A DNA stretch of 64,000 nucleotides, from contig NZ_CAXUSG020000004.1 of the NCBI RefSeq assembly GCF_964253915.1, positions 348,367 through 412,366 of the forward strand, in the 5' to 3' direction. The DNA is from Metarhizobium sp964253915 (GTDB lineage: Bacteria > Pseudomonadota > Alphaproteobacteria > Rhizobiales > Rhizobiaceae). Of the stretch, positions 7,567 through 14,592 are shown in pieces (position 1 is the stretch's first letter; each line of letters starts with the position of its first letter). The notes beneath the pieces were generated by a model. That model was given only the letters and a program-made list of their open reading frames with translations. It was not told where the DNA came from and ran no database searches. A program made the position numbers and the translations under genes.

Positions 7567-8574
7567 TCAGGTCAAGCGATATCCGCCGGCATCGAAGTAG
7601 AGCGGATCGCGCAGCGTCAGGCTGATCCTGTCGCCCGGCTTGATGGATAGATAAGGATCGGCCAGCGTCACCAGCTTGTGGTCGCGCACCTTGATATGCA
7701 GGTGGTTCTGGTCGCCGAGATGTTCGATCCAGTCGATCTCGGCATTCGCCTCGCCGCCCTGGCCGATCTCCAGATGTTCGGTGCGGGCGCCGATGGTGCG
7801 CGTGCCGGCCGGCGGCTGGCCGCCGGGCAGCAGCCCTTCCGGCAAAAGGTTGATGTGCGGCTGGCCGAGGCGGGCGGCGACATGCAGGTTGGCAGGGTTG
7901 CCGTAGATGTCGCGCGGTGTGCCGACCTGCAGCAGGCGGCCTTCGGAAAAGATGCCGATGCGGTCGGCCATGGTCATCGCTTCCACCTGGTCGTGGGTGA
8001 CGTAGAGCAGCGTCGAGCCCAGCTCCTTCTGGATGCGCTTGAGTTCCAGGCGCAGCTCGCCGCGCAGCTTCGCGTCGAGCGAGGACAGCGGCTCGTCCAT
8101 CAGGTAGATCGACGGGCGACGCACCAGGGCACGGCCGATGGCGACGCGCTGCATTTCGCCGCCGGACAGCCGGGTCGAGCGGTTCTCCAGCTTGTGGTCG
8201 ATGCGCACCATTTTCGCGATGTCGCGCACGCGGCGGTCGATTTCCTCAGCCGAGAGCTTTCGCACCGGCGCCTTCAGGGGAAAGGCGAGGTTTTCATAGA
8301 CCGTCATGTGCGGATAGAGCGAATATTGCTGGAAGACGAAGGCGACGTCACGGCCGGCCGGCGCTTCGCCTGCGACATCGCGGCCGGCGATGCGGATCTG
8401 GCCGCTGTCCGGCCGTTCCAGCCCGGCGATCAGCCGCAGCGTCGTCGTCTTGCCGGCGCCGGTGGGGCCGAGCAGCACGACGAATTCGCCGTCGGCGATC
8501 GAGAGATTGAGGTCGCTCACCGCTTGTGTGTCGCCGAAACTCTTGTTGAGGCCTTTCAGGGTGACGTCAGCCAT
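7567..8574 (-). CDS. ABC transporter ATPase, GlpS/GlpT-like (first of two)
   Basis: This 335-residue importer ATPase of the MalK/UgpC class has Walker A GPTGAGKTT, Q-loop FVFQQYSLYPHM, signature RLSGGEMQRVA, Walker B IYLMDEPLSSLD and switch histidine YVTHDQVEAM. A C-terminal TOBE/OB regulatory domain follows (about residues 240-335). The start ATG 8574 overlaps the preceding ATPase gene by 8 bp; an apparent longer frame to 8799 overlaps that gene and is rejected. With its partner it makes a heterodimeric motor, as in the GlpS/GlpT pair of the rhizobial glycerol importer. Confidence 0.93.
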   Translation of the reverse strand: MADVTLKGLNKSFGDTQAVSDLNLSIADGEFVVLLGPTGAGKTTTLRLIAGLERPDSGQIRIAGRDVAGEAPAGRDVAFVFQQYSLYPHMTVYENLAFPLKAPVRKLSAEEIDRRVRDIAKMVRIDHKLENRSTRLSGGEMQRVAIGRALVRRPSIYLMDEPLSSLDAKLRGELRLELKRIQKELGSTLLYVTHDQVEAMTMADRIGIFSEGRLLQVGTPRDIYGNPANLHVAARLGQPHINLLPEGLLPGGQPPAGTRTIGARTEHLEIGQGGEANAEIDWIEHLGDQNHLHIKVRDHKLVTLADPYLSIKPGDRISLTLRDPLYFDAGGYRLT

Positions 8575-9664
8575 GCCGGGCCTCCGAATAGAGCGAGGAG
8601 GGAACGGCGAGGCCCGACTTGCAATCGAACAGCGCCAGCTTTTCCGGGTTGAATTCAAGGCCGACCGGCTCGCCGATGGCAAAATTGCGGTTGGCCGGCA
8701 CGCGCGCTCTGACGAGGCCGGAGACGGTCTCGACGGCGACGATCTGGTTGGTGCCGAGATATTCGCTGCCGTAGACGGCGCCGCGCACCGGCGAGGCATC
8801 GCTGAAGCGGATATGCTCCGGCCGCACGCCGAGCGCCAGCTCGCCCTCGGCGAGATCCTGGTGCACCTCGGGCACGGCGACCTCGACGCCGCCCATGGAG
8901 ACCGAACGCGCGCCTTTCTGCAGGCTGGACGTGAAGCGCATGAAATTCATCGGCGGCGACCCGATGAAATCGGCGACATACATGGTGGCCGGGCGGCTGT
9001 AGATTTCCTGCGGCGTGCCGAACTGCTCGATGACGCCGTGGTTCATCACGGCGATCTTGTCGGCCATTGCCATCGCCTCGTGCTGGTCGTGGGTGACGTA
9101 GACGGTGGTGGCGTGGATGCGGTTGTGCAGCTCGCGCAACTCATGCACCATCACTTCGCGGAATTCCGCGTCCAGCGTGCCGAGCGGTTCGTCCATCAGG
9201 AAACATTTCGGGCGGCGGACGATGGCGCGGCCGAGCGCAACGCGCTGCCTGTCGCCGCCGGCAAGCCCGGAAATCGGCCGGTCGAGGATATGGCCGATCT
9301 GCAGCAGCTTTGCCGTTTCCTCGACGCGCCGGCGGATTTCCGCCTTCGGCACGCCCTGCGACAACAGCGGAAAACCGATGTTCTTGCGCGCATTCATATG
9401 CGGGTAAAGCGCGAACAGCTGGAAGACGAAGGCGATGTCGCGGGCGCTGGCGCGATTGAAGGTGACGTCTTCGCCGCCGAGATGGATCTTGCCGCTGGTC
9501 GGCAGCTCCAGCCCGGCGATCATCCGCAGCGTCGTCGTTTTGCCGCAGCCCGACGGCCCGAGCAGCGCCAGGAACTCGCCGTCCTCGACGGTAAAGCTCG
9601 AATCCTGGACGGCGACGAAGCTGCCGAATTGCTTGCGCAGGTTTTCGATCCTGATTTCGGCCAT
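8567..9664 (-). CDS. ABC transporter ATPase, GlpS/GlpT-like, with unusual signature motif
   Basis: This 365-residue MalK-type ATPase has Walker A GPSGCGKTT, Q-loop FVFQLFALYPHM, Walker B CFLMDEPLGTLD, switch histidine YVTHDQHEAM and a TOBE-like C-terminal domain with GVRPEHIRF. The signature motif is LAGGDRQRVA instead of LSGGQ, so the catalytic-interface serine is alanine. In a heterodimer this would leave one of the two ATP sites atypical. It starts 3 bp after the DUF2160 gene, with GGAG upstream of ATG, and ends inside the start of the second ATPase gene. Confidence 0.92.
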   Translation of the reverse strand: MAEIRIENLRKQFGSFVAVQDSSFTVEDGEFLALLGPSGCGKTTTLRMIAGLELPTSGKIHLGGEDVTFNRASARDIAFVFQLFALYPHMNARKNIGFPLLSQGVPKAEIRRRVEETAKLLQIGHILDRPISGLAGGDRQRVALGRAIVRRPKCFLMDEPLGTLDAEFREVMVHELRELHNRIHATTVYVTHDQHEAMAMADKIAVMNHGVIEQFGTPQEIYSRPATMYVADFIGSPPMNFMRFTSSLQKGARSVSMGGVEVAVPEVHQDLAEGELALGVRPEHIRFSDASPVRGAVYGSEYLGTNQIVAVETVSGLVRARVPANRNFAIGEPVGLEFNPEKLALFDCKSGLAVPSSLYSEARHG

Positions 9665-9667
9665 GGG

Positions 9668-9880
9668 TCACTCCGGGAATTTCGAGACGACGATGAACAT
9701 CGCCGTGCCGGCCAGCAGCGTCACCAGCGAATAGGTGTAGAGGCTGAGCAGGAAGGGTTGGAACAGCATCAGGAAGCCGATGGCGATGATGGCGGTGGCG
9801 ATGTTTTCCATCGGCCCGCGCCGGAGCAGGAAGGGGCGCTTGCGGCGGGCGGGGTGCGGTGTTTCCGGAAGATGGCTCAT
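9668..9880 (-). CDS. DUF2160 small membrane protein (GlpU-like) of the ABC importer
   Basis: This 70-residue protein has a basic N-terminus (HPARRKRPFLLRRG) and two predicted transmembrane helices (about 25-45 and 48-66). It occupies the slot of GlpU in the rhizobial glycerol importer operon glpSTPQUV. Its ATG 9880 overlaps the permease stop (ATGA), and its stop is 3 bp before the ATPase start, so it is a genuine member of the transporter operon. Its role in GlpU-type systems is not well defined. Confidence 0.85.
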   Translation of the reverse strand: MSHLPETPHPARRKRPFLLRRGPMENIATAIIAIGFLMLFQPFLLSLYTYSLVTLLAGTAMFIVVSKFPE

Positions 9881-10830
9881 TTGCGTACCGCCCCGAATGT
9901 GATGCCGCGCAGCAATTGCTTGCGCAGGAGGATGGTGAAGACGAGGATCGGGATCAGGAAGATCGTCGTGCCGGCGGCGACCGCCGGCCAGTCCTGCCCG
10001 CCTTCGCCGATGATGGTCGGGATGAAGGGCGGTGCTGTCTGCGCCTGGCCGGAGGTCAGGAGTGCCGCGAAGGCATATTCGTTCCAGGCGAAGATCAGGC
10101 AGAAGATCGCGGTGGCGGCGATGCCGGTCGTCGCCTGCGGCAGCACCACCTTGCGGAAGGCTTGCAGTCGCGTATAGCCGTCGATCATCGCCGCTTCCTC
10201 GTATTCGCGCGGGATCTCGTCGATGAAGCCCTTGAGCAGCCAGACGGCGAGCGAGACGTTGACGGCGGTATAGAGCAGGATCATGCCGAGCGCGGTGTCG
10301 GACAGGCCGAGTTCGCGGTACATCAGGTAGATCGGGATGGCGACGGCGATCGGCGGCATCATGCGCGTCGACAGGATGAAGAACAGCAGGTCGTCGGCAA
10401 GCGGCACCTTGAAGCGCGAAAAACCGTAAGCTGCCAGCGTGCCGAGGAAGACCGCCAGGAAGGTCGAGCCGAAGGCGATGACCAGCGAGTTGATGAAGCG
10501 CGGCAGGAAGTTCGACGGGCCGGCGATCACCATGTTGCGGCTGCGGGTGATCTCGTCGCAGGTGCCGGACGGCGGACCGAGCGACTGGATGTATTCCGGC
10601 GTCTGCCGCGTGCGGGTGGTGAACAGGTTGCAATAGCCTTCGAGCGTCGGCGAAAAGACGATCTTCGGCGGATAGCTGATCGAATCCGGTGGCGACTTGA
10701 TGCTGGTGAGGAAGATCCAGACGAGCGGCACCAGGGTGATCAGCGCGTAGATGACGACGATGGTGCCGGCGATGCGCTTGCTGTTGACGCTCGGCTCGAC
10801 GACCGAATGGGCGGCGTTGCTGGTGCTCAT
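9877..10830 (-). CDS. ABC transporter permease, GlpQ/UgpE-like
   Basis: This 317-residue MalG/UgpE-type inner-membrane permease has an N-terminal transmembrane helix (about 20-40), a large periplasmic loop with an unusual cysteine-containing insertion (LGPPSGTCDEITRSRN), and then the conserved permease core. The EAA coupling motif is EYEEAAMIDGYTRLQAFRKVVLP (about 210-232; EAA, then G, then LP). The start ATG 10830 overlaps the upstream permease stop (ATGA). The longer frame to 11205 overlaps the upstream permease and is rejected. The gene pairs with the 10827-11795 permease. Confidence 0.93.
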   Translation of the reverse strand: MSTSNAAHSVVEPSVNSKRIAGTIVVIYALITLVPLVWIFLTSIKSPPDSISYPPKIVFSPTLEGYCNLFTTRTRQTPEYIQSLGPPSGTCDEITRSRNMVIAGPSNFLPRFINSLVIAFGSTFLAVFLGTLAAYGFSRFKVPLADDLLFFILSTRMMPPIAVAIPIYLMYRELGLSDTALGMILLYTAVNVSLAVWLLKGFIDEIPREYEEAAMIDGYTRLQAFRKVVLPQATTGIAATAIFCLIFAWNEYAFAALLTSGQAQTAPPFIPTIIGEGGQDWPAVAAGTTIFLIPILVFTILLRKQLLRGITFGAVRK

Positions 10831-11795
10831 CGCTGTTTCACCTTGTTGAGGGCCTTCACATAGATGTTGGCGAGGCCGAACACCGCAACGAAAAGCACGA
10901 TGGCGAAGGCCGAGGCGCGGCCGGTGGCCCAGCTCTCGAAGGCCTCGCGCTTGAGTGTGATGGAGGCGACTTCGGTGGTCGAGCCCGGCCCGCCGCCGGT
11001 CAGAAGCGTCACCATGTCGAACATCTTGAAGTTCTCGATGCCGCGGAAGAGCACCGCGAGCATGATGAAGGGTAGCGCCATCGGCACGGTGATCGACCAG
11101 AACTGCCGCCAGGGCGAGGCACGGTCGACTTCGGCCGCCTCGTAGATGTAGTCGGGGATCGAGCGCAGGCCGGCAAGGCAGATCAGCATCACATAGGGCG
11201 TCCACATCCAGGTATCGACGATGATGATAGCCCAGGGCGCCAGCGAGACGCTGCCGAGCATCTGGATCTGCGACGTCGGGATGCCGGAGAGAAACGAGAC
11301 GGCGTAGGCGAACAGGCCGATCTGCGGCTCGTAGAGGAAACGCCAGAAATTGCCGACCACGGCCGGCGACAGCATCATCGGGATGAGGATGACGGTCGTC
11401 CAGAAGGCATGGCCGCGGAATTTCCGGTCGATCAGATAGGCGAGCGCAAAGCCGATGACGGTCTGCAGCAGGATCGTCCAGAAGACGAAATGCGCCGTCG
11501 TCTGCATTGCCTGCCAGATGTCAGGATCGGTCAGCACGCGTTCGTAGTTGCGCAGGCCGACGCCTTCGACATTGGCGTTCGGCCGATTGGCGCGGAAATT
11601 GGTAAACGACAGGTAGATCGCCCAGATCAGCGGGAAGATGTTGATGGCGAGAAGCAGGGTGATGGCCGGGGCGATGAACACCCAGGCGATCGACCGGTCC
11701 GACAGGCCGCGTACCTTGACGGCGATCGGTGGCGGGGTTGCCCGCGCTGCGGCTTCGGCCGCCTTGTCGACGATGGAAGAATTGGACATGCTCAA
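10827..11795 (-). CDS. ABC transporter permease, GlpP/UgpA-like
   Basis: This 322-residue MalF/UgpA-type permease has six expected transmembrane segments, and the EAA loop reads IYEAAEVDRASPWRQFWSITVP. The start is ambiguous. TTG 11795 has AGGTG seven bases upstream, while ATG 11789 two codons later lacks a well-placed site, so TTG is preferred. The gene is separated from the binding-protein gene by about 280 bp that contain a RIME-like repeat, which could form an mRNA hairpin in the operon transcript. Confidence 0.92.
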   Translation of the reverse strand: MSMSNSSIVDKAAEAAARATPPPIAVKVRGLSDRSIAWVFIAPAITLLLAINIFPLIWAIYLSFTNFRANRPNANVEGVGLRNYERVLTDPDIWQAMQTTAHFVFWTILLQTVIGFALAYLIDRKFRGHAFWTTVILIPMMLSPAVVGNFWRFLYEPQIGLFAYAVSFLSGIPTSQIQMLGSVSLAPWAIIIVDTWMWTPYVMLICLAGLRSIPDYIYEAAEVDRASPWRQFWSITVPMALPFIMLAVLFRGIENFKMFDMVTLLTGGGPGSTTEVASITLKREAFESWATGRASAFAIVLFVAVFGLANIYVKALNKVKQR

Positions 11796-11902
11796 GATGG
11801 TTCACCTGGTCTTGATGGGCATGGGACACGGAGGCGGTCCGGCCGGATGCCGGTGCGGGCCGCCTCGTGGATGAGATCGTTGAGTTGGGCAGAGCGTGGC
11901 AG

Positions 11903-12045
11903 CCTTTTCCCCTTCCCCCCAGCGGGGAGAAGGTGGCCCGAAGGGTCGGATGAGGGGGAGCCAAACCGACGGGTCCTGCCGTGTGTCCCCCCTCATCCCG
12001 CTACCGCGACCTTCTCCCCGAGGGGAGAAGGAGGCAGGGGGCACC
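11903..12045. repeat. RIME-like mosaic repeat inside the transporter operon
   Basis: Two palindromes (about 11912-11934 and 12011-12032, CCTTCTCCCC..GGGGAGAAGG) are joined by a GATGAGGGGG / CCCCCTCAT core. The element shares architecture with the two units inside enzyme I. It lies in the 279-bp gap between the binding-protein and permease genes, so it would be transcribed as a double hairpin. In ABC operons, REP-type hairpins there often protect the binding-protein message; whether that holds here is inference. Confidence 0.82.
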
Positions 12046-12074
12046 CTCTTGTTCCACTATTCTGCCGATGCCGC

Positions 12075-13400
12075 TCAGATCTTGCCTTCGTCCTGGAAGA
12101 CTTCGGTCCAGTCGGCGACCAGGCCGTCGAGCGCTTCCTGTGCCGTGCCGTTGCCGGCGATGACGTAGTTGTGGACGCGCTTCTGCATTGCCTGCAGCAG
12201 TTCGGCATAGGAAGGTTCCGCCCAGAAATCCTTGACGATCGCCATGGAGTCGAGGAAGGCCTGGGCATAGGGCTGGCTCTTGGCGAAGTCGGGCGCCTCG
12301 ACGACCGCCTTCAGGCAGGAGAAGCCGCCGAGCTGCCACCACTTGGCCTGCACATCAGGCTGGGCGAACCACTTGATGTATTGCAGCGCCGCCTCCTGCT
12401 TGTCGGAATAGGAGACGACCGAGATGCCCTGGCCGCCGAGCTGGGCGAAATGTTCCTTCTCCGCCGGATTGGGGAAGAAGCCGATGCGCTCGCCGCCGAC
12501 CTTCTCGTCCTTGTAGAGGCCGGGCCAGGTGAAGGCGAAGTTCATTTGCATGGCGACTTGGCCGGATTTGAAGGCGTCGGCCGATTCCACCATGTAGACG
12601 TTGGAGCTGCCGGGCGGCGTGCAGCAATCATAGAGCGACTTGTAGAATTCCAGGCCCTTCACCGCATCGGCGGAGTTGACGAAACCCTGCATCTCGTAGG
12701 ACTTTTCCGGGTTGTCGTACTTGAAGCCCCAGTCGTAGAGCACGTTGGTGACGCCCATGGTGATGCCTTCCGAACCGCGCTCGGTATAGATCGAGGCGCC
12801 GTAGACGGTCTGGCCGTCGATCTGGCGGTTCTGGAAGAATTCGGCGATCTGCTTCAGCTGGTCGTAGGTCTTCGGCGCATCCAGCTTCCAGCCGTATTTT
12901 TCCTGGAATTCCTTCTGGATCTCCGGCTTCTCGAACCAGTCCTTGCGGTAGGTCCAGCCGACGACGTCGCCCATGGCCGGCAGCGCCCAGTAGTTCGGCG
13001 TGTTCTTCGGCCATTGCGAATAGCCCACGACCGTCGCCGGCACGAAGTCATCCATCTTGATGCCTTCCTTGTCGAAGAAGTCGTTGAGCTTGACGTAGTG
13101 GCCGTTCTCCGCCGAACCGCCGATCCACTGGCTGTCGCCGATGATCAGGTCGCAGAGCTTGCCCTTGGAGTTGAGTTCGTTGAGGAAGCGGTCGGCGTAG
13201 CTCGTCCACGGCACGAATTCGAATTTCATCGTCGTGCCGGTCTTGGCGGTGAAATCCTTCGACAGTTCCACCAGCGCATTGGCCGGGTCCCAGGCGGCCC
13301 AGCACAGGGTCAGTTCTTCGGATTTCGCCATATTCGGCATTGCCGTCGACAGGAGCAGCGCTCCCGCCAGCCCGAGCAGGGTCTTCGATCCAGTTTGCAT
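12075..13400 (-). CDS. Extracellular solute-binding protein of the ABC importer (GlpV/UgpB class)
   Basis: This 441-residue periplasmic binding protein starts at ATG 13400 with an ideal GGAGG site. The signal peptide has a basic start (MQTGSKT), a hydrophobic core (LLGLAGALLLSTA) and a cleavage region near MAKSEE. The mature protein shows family-1 solute-binding features (LTLCWAAWDPANAL; TSYADRFLNELNSKG; DLIIGDSQW). It is the first gene of the minus-strand operon that continues through the permeases, ATPases and kinases. The ligand is not readable from sequence; the kinases downstream point to a small keto- or polyol compound. Confidence 0.92.
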   Translation of the reverse strand: MQTGSKTLLGLAGALLLSTAMPNMAKSEELTLCWAAWDPANALVELSKDFTAKTGTTMKFEFVPWTSYADRFLNELNSKGKLCDLIIGDSQWIGGSAENGHYVKLNDFFDKEGIKMDDFVPATVVGYSQWPKNTPNYWALPAMGDVVGWTYRKDWFEKPEIQKEFQEKYGWKLDAPKTYDQLKQIAEFFQNRQIDGQTVYGASIYTERGSEGITMGVTNVLYDWGFKYDNPEKSYEMQGFVNSADAVKGLEFYKSLYDCCTPPGSSNVYMVESADAFKSGQVAMQMNFAFTWPGLYKDEKVGGERIGFFPNPAEKEHFAQLGGQGISVVSYSDKQEAALQYIKWFAQPDVQAKWWQLGGFSCLKAVVEAPDFAKSQPYAQAFLDSMAIVKDFWAEPSYAELLQAMQKRVHNYVIAGNGTAQEALDGLVADWTEVFQDEGKI

Positions 13401-13489
13401 GCGTTCCTCCCAGAACAAATGCCAGCCCGCGGCCGGCGTTGCAAAGTCACCCTTCACACGATGCCGCCCACGACCCTCACTCTGTCGTG

Positions 13490-13513
13490 TTTAGCAATAT
13501 GTTTAGTGATATG
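13490..13513. promoter_or_regulatory. Tandem 12-bp repeat, candidate operator of the ABC-dha operon
   Basis: TTTAGCAATATG (13490-13501) is followed immediately by TTTAGTGATATG (13502-13513), with 10 of 12 bases identical. It lies 90 bp upstream of the first gene of the operon, in an AT-rich patch of an otherwise GC-rich region. Direct, helically phased 12-bp repeats are a common operator form. The cognate regulator is not identified. Confidence 0.4.
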
Positions 13514-13616
13514 GATTTTTATAAACATTGCAAGCAACAATCGTCGCTGCGCCGCACACGACAAAGGTGTGGGGCCGCAAAACCTTGATGCATGTCAGGT
13601 TACGGTGGCGAAAAGC

Positions 13617-13853
13617 CTATTCGTCGTGGGGACGGATGCGCCAATAGCGGGAACTGCGCCTCATGCGTCGGTCGGCGAGCCAGGAGGCGACGACGAAGCC
13701 GGTGCCGAGGCCGAGCGCCAGCGAATACCAGTGAAACGGGATATAGACGAGATACCAGACCCACAGCACCACGACGAATGCCAGGACTCCCAGCCACGGG
13801 CCGACGCTGCGGTCGGTTTGCGGTTCGTCGGGGTCATGGTCGATCTGCGGCAT
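13617..13853 (-). CDS. Small predicted membrane protein
   Basis: This protein of about 78 residues has an acidic N-terminus (MPQIDHDPDEPQT), two hydrophobic helices (WLGVLAFVVVLWVWYLVYI and WYSLALGLGTGFVVASWLA) and a basic C-terminal tail (DRRMRRSSRYWRIRP). Its start is uncertain: ATG 13853 gives a compact protein, and an in-frame TTG at 13889 is also possible. Neither has a strong ribosome site. No family is recognised. Confidence 0.6.
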   Translation of the reverse strand: MPQIDHDPDEPQTDRSVGPWLGVLAFVVVLWVWYLVYIPFHWYSLALGLGTGFVVASWLADRRMRRSSRYWRIRPHDE

Positions 13854-13986
13854 GGGCGCACATTTGCGTGGCCGCCGCGATTTCGTCAAGGCCTTTCAGG
13901 GCGATGCGGAGCGTCAAGCAGGCGCAGGTGAGTGCACCCGGACGGCTGTCGCGACCGCCGGGGAGGGGCGGCCGCGACAGAGGGCA

Positions 13987-14226
13987 TCAGGCTTGGGCAA
14001 GGGCTGTGGCGATCGTGTCCTTGAGGGCCAGGCGTTGTTTGCGCAGCGCCGTTTCCGCATCGTCGGACAGCGGTTCGATACGCGTTTCCGACCTGTGGAT
14101 GCGGTCGTTCACGTCGTCGTAATCCTCCAGCGTCCTGGCAAACCGGCTGTCTTTTGCCTTGAGGGCGTGGATGGCGTCGAGCTGGCCGGGAAATTCTTCG
14201 CCCAGCGTGTGCGGTGTATTCGACAT
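13987..14226 (-). CDS. YdcH/DUF465 family protein
   Basis: This 79-residue helical protein carries the DUF465 pattern: HALKAKDSRFARTLEDYDDVNDRIHR, then RKQRLALKD. The family consists of short coiled-coil-like proteins common in alphaproteobacteria and without an established function. AGGAG lies seven bases before the ATG. It is monocistronic, with a tiny membrane-protein gene about 97 bp upstream on the same strand. Confidence 0.85.
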   Translation of the reverse strand: MSNTPHTLGEEFPGQLDAIHALKAKDSRFARTLEDYDDVNDRIHRSETRIEPLSDDAETALRKQRLALKDTIATALAQA

Positions 14227-14322
14227 GTCGTCTCCTTGTCGTTGTCGGAGCCGATCATAGGACGGGGGCGGTGGGCAGGGCTTTGATCGAGCGCAAAGCG
14301 ACGCCGTGGGAAATGCCGCACA

Positions 14323-14418
14323 TCAATAGTCCTTGTCATCGGGAAATCGCGGCGGTCTGTCGAAGAAAAGCACGATTGCGAGCGCTGCGACCAACGTGTT
14401 GACGATAGCCTTGAGCAT
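14323..14418 (-). CDS. 31-residue membrane micro-protein
   Basis: A short frame opens with ATG 14418 behind a strong ribosome site (GGAGG, seven bases upstream) and ends with TGA at 14323. The product has one hydrophobic helix (AIVNTLVAALAIVLFF) and a charged tail rich in Pro and Asp (RPPRFPDDKDY). It is encoded divergently from eptA. A comparable small one-helix protein lies at the other side of the eptA-regulator operon (18321-18470). The coding claim rests on the ribosome site and the membrane-like sequence. Confidence 0.5.
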   Translation of the reverse strand: MLKAIVNTLVAALAIVLFFDRPPRFPDDKDY

Positions 14419-14592
14419 GATGATCCTCCGAGCAAGATTGCTCACAGGCCGGAGGGTGGCATGGGCATTTCGCCCGACCTGTTCCTTTGGATACAGGCCG
14501 TTTGCCCGCGCGACGTTGACTTCCAGCCGTTCAGTTTTCTGTCAGCAAGCCTCTGCATGGTCCGCCCGATTTCGAAGACCCTGAGAGCAGTG

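Noticed and set aside
8390..10177. Long plus-strand frames opposite the ABC ATPases and kinases
   Set aside because: The minus-strand frames have Walker and DhaK motifs; the plus frames are compositional shadows.
9668..10633. A 321-codon minus-strand frame across permease and DUF2160 gene
   Set aside because: Only its last 70 codons are real (the DUF2160 protein); the rest is a shifted frame of the permease gene.
11409..13931. An 840-codon plus-strand frame across the binding-protein and permease genes
   Set aside because: It is antisense to two clear ABC genes and crosses a palindromic repeat and the operon promoter.
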